Source: an uncultured Oscillibacter sp. (GTDB lineage Bacteria; Bacillota; Clostridia; Oscillospirales; Oscillospiraceae). From it: DNA of 16,080 nt. This document shows, in pieces, positions 14,881-16,080 of the stretch. The DNA lies in assembly GCA_900550685.1 (NCBI GenBank), contig URTS01000032.1:1-16080 (forward strand), read 5' to 3'. Positions within the stretch are counted from its first letter, which is position 1; each line of letters begins with the position of its first letter. The position numbers and the translations under genes were made by a program. Below the pieces are notes generated by a model. It was given only the letters and a program-made list of their open reading frames with translations. It made no database searches and had not been told where the DNA came from.

Positions 14881-16080
14881 GTTCTTCTCCTCCCGGAGTT
14901 CGCCGATGAGGCGACCGAAGAACACCCGGGCCGTCTCCCGGAAGGCCTCCGGAGTCTCGGCGGTGTTGCTCAGTTCATAGTCGCACTTGCTGCGGTAAAA
15001 TTCATCGGACTTCTGGGCGGACATCCGCATCCGGGCGTAGCGCTCGTCGATGCCGTCCCGGGCCATGATCCGCCGCACCCGCAGTTCTGCCGGGGCGGTG
15101 ATGGCAATGGTGCGGTCGCACAGCTCTCCCACGCCGCTTTCGATGAGGTTGATGGCGTCGATGGCCGTCAGATAGCCCTCCCGGGCCCGCTTCTGGATCT
15201 CCGGCACCAGGAACTGGTAGATGACCTCGTTAAGCTGGGCCATCCGCTCCTTGTTTTCAAACACCAGTTCTCCCAGCTTCTTGCGGTTCAACGTGCCGTC
15301 GGAATTGAACACGCCGTGGAACTTCACCTCAATGGCGTGGCGCAGGTCTGCGTCCTTGTCCAGCATCTCGTGGTACACGGCGTCGCAGTCGATGACCACG
15401 CCGCCCAGGTCCCGGATAGCCTCCAGGGCGCTGGTCTTGCCGGAGCCGGTACCGCCGGTGATGCCCAGCACCACTTTTTTCTGGCCTGCGGCGATGGTCT
15501 TGAAGCCCGCCGCCTTTTTCAGCCGGTTGCTGACGGCCAGACCCAGGCCCTGACTGTCGGGGCACTGGGCGTAGATCTGCTGGACGTCCTTGCTGTCAAA
15601 GGCGCGGAGGGCATCAAACACCCGCTGGGCCTGGATGCGCTTATCCTTGCTGGGACCCAGGCACTCCACCTGCTGCTGGGGGAATGCTTCGGCAAACTCG
15701 TCGAAGCAGATGACGCCGTCGCCCGGCTGGACCATCTCCTGGATGGTGCGGGTGGAAGCCTCCGCCGGACCGGTGACGACCGTCACCGGTGCCTTGGGGG
15801 CATAGTGGCGGTACTTCATGCCGGGGGCCTTGGGCTTCTCCCCATCCTTCAGAGGCTCCGTCACGGCCTTGTCCACCGTCAGAGGACCGGCGATCTCCTC
15901 CAGGGCTTCCAGAGGCAGTCCGCCGGGTCTCAGCAGGCGGGGAGGGTCACAGGTCAGGTCCACGATGGTGGACTCCACTCCCACCTGGCAGGGGCCGCCG
16001 TCCACCACGGCGTCGATCTTCCCCTCCATATCCTCCATGCAGTCCGCCGCGCAGGTGCAGCTGGGCCGGCCGGAGGTATT
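14866..16080 (-). CDS. Fusion protein: Sua5/YrdC threonylcarbamoyl-AMP synthase (partial) - dephospho-CoA kinase CoaE
   Basis: The last 404 residues are visible; the 5' end lies beyond the right edge. Visible residues 1 to about 85 are the end of a YrdC domain: NTSGRPS, IDAVVDGG, GVESTIVDL, LLRPGG, then the PGMKYRHYAPKAPV linker of Sua5. Residues about 100-198 are the SUA5 C-terminal domain (ALRAFDSKDVQQIYAQ, GLGLAVSNRLKKAAG). From about 201 a complete dephospho-CoA kinase follows: P-loop GITGGTGSGKTS (206-217), DCDAVYHEML, and RMSAQKSDEFYRSKCDYELSNT near the end, with normal CoaE length (about 204 aa). Sua5 makes threonylcarbamoyl-AMP for t6A tRNA modification; CoaE phosphorylates dephospho-CoA to CoA. 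Both are ATP-using housekeeping steps not normally joined. No frameshift or stop lies between the parts. The CoaE motif DAINLIESG replaces the common DAPLLFESG. Confidence 0.88.
   Translation of the reverse strand, partial: NTSGRPSCTCAADCMEDMEGKIDAVVDGGPCQVGVESTIVDLTCDPPRLLRPGGLPLEALEEIAGPLTVDKAVTEPLKDGEKPKAPGMKYRHYAPKAPVTVVTGPAEASTRTIQEMVQPGDGVICFDEFAEAFPQQQVECLGPSKDKRIQAQRVFDALRAFDSKDVQQIYAQCPDSQGLGLAVSNRLKKAAGFKTIAAGQKKVVLGITGGTGSGKTSALEAIRDLGGVVIDCDAVYHEMLDKDADLRHAIEVKFHGVFNSDGTLNRKKLGELVFENKERMAQLNEVIYQFLVPEIQKRAREGYLTAIDAINLIESGVGELCDRTIAITAPAELRVRRIMARDGIDERYARMRMSAQKSDEFYRSKCDYELSNTAETPEAFRETARVFFGRLIGELREEKNEAAQ

Overview
The window looks like chromosome from a GC-rich anaerobic Firmicute, most likely a gut Oscillospirales relative (Flavonifractor, Lawsonibacter or Intestinimonas type). 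The reasons are strong AGGAGG ribosome binding sites, sigma-A promoters, GC-rich codon use, and typical clostridial genes: a large acyl-CoA dehydratase activase, UPF0210/UPF0237, PheB-type ACT protein, QueH and an ECF transporter ATPase. The taxon is an inference from gene content. There are no rRNA, tRNA, CRISPR, prophage or complete IS elements.

Layout. (1) 1-1372, minus: an RlmI-like SAM methyltransferase followed by an ECF ATPase cut by the left edge, under a promoter at 1437-1465. (2) 1507-5796, minus: a two-gene unit, a 965-aa double ASKHA activase and a 446-aa 2-hydroxyacyl-CoA dehydratase-like protein. They share one reading frame, separated by one stop codon and one sense codon, and end at a strong terminator. 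(3) 6003-8278, plus: queH, a HAD phosphatase, two tiny membrane proteins and an XRE regulator with a zinc ribbon, ended by a terminator. (4) 8286-12963, minus: an aspartate-pathway block in transcription order PheB-like ACT regulator, homoserine dehydrogenase, aspartate kinase, then UPF0237 ACT protein and UPF0210 protein. Its promoter at 13003-13031 lies in a palindrome. (5) 12964-13320: a 357-bp gene-free stretch with promoter, terminator, several hairpins and a second copy of the end of the M18 aminopeptidase gene. (6) 13321-16080, minus: M18 aminopeptidase and, upstream of it, a fused Sua5 (threonylcarbamoyl-AMP synthase)-CoaE (dephospho-CoA kinase) protein cut by the right edge.

How the genes work together: the ACT regulator, hom and lysC give a coherent route from aspartate to homoserine, with probable feedback control through ACT domains. 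The activase/dehydratase pair forms one ATP-driven low-potential electron-transfer system. The other genes are RNA modification (methyltransferase, QueH, Sua5), vitamin or metal uptake (Ecf), CoA synthesis and peptide turnover.

Most noteworthy: the last nine codons plus stop of the M18 gene recur 144 bp downstream with only synonymous changes, and the 114 bp between the copies is rich in palindromes. This resembles the scar or minimal form of an element that integrates at a gene 3' end. Next are the Sua5-CoaE fusion and the in-frame split of the activase/dehydratase polypeptide.
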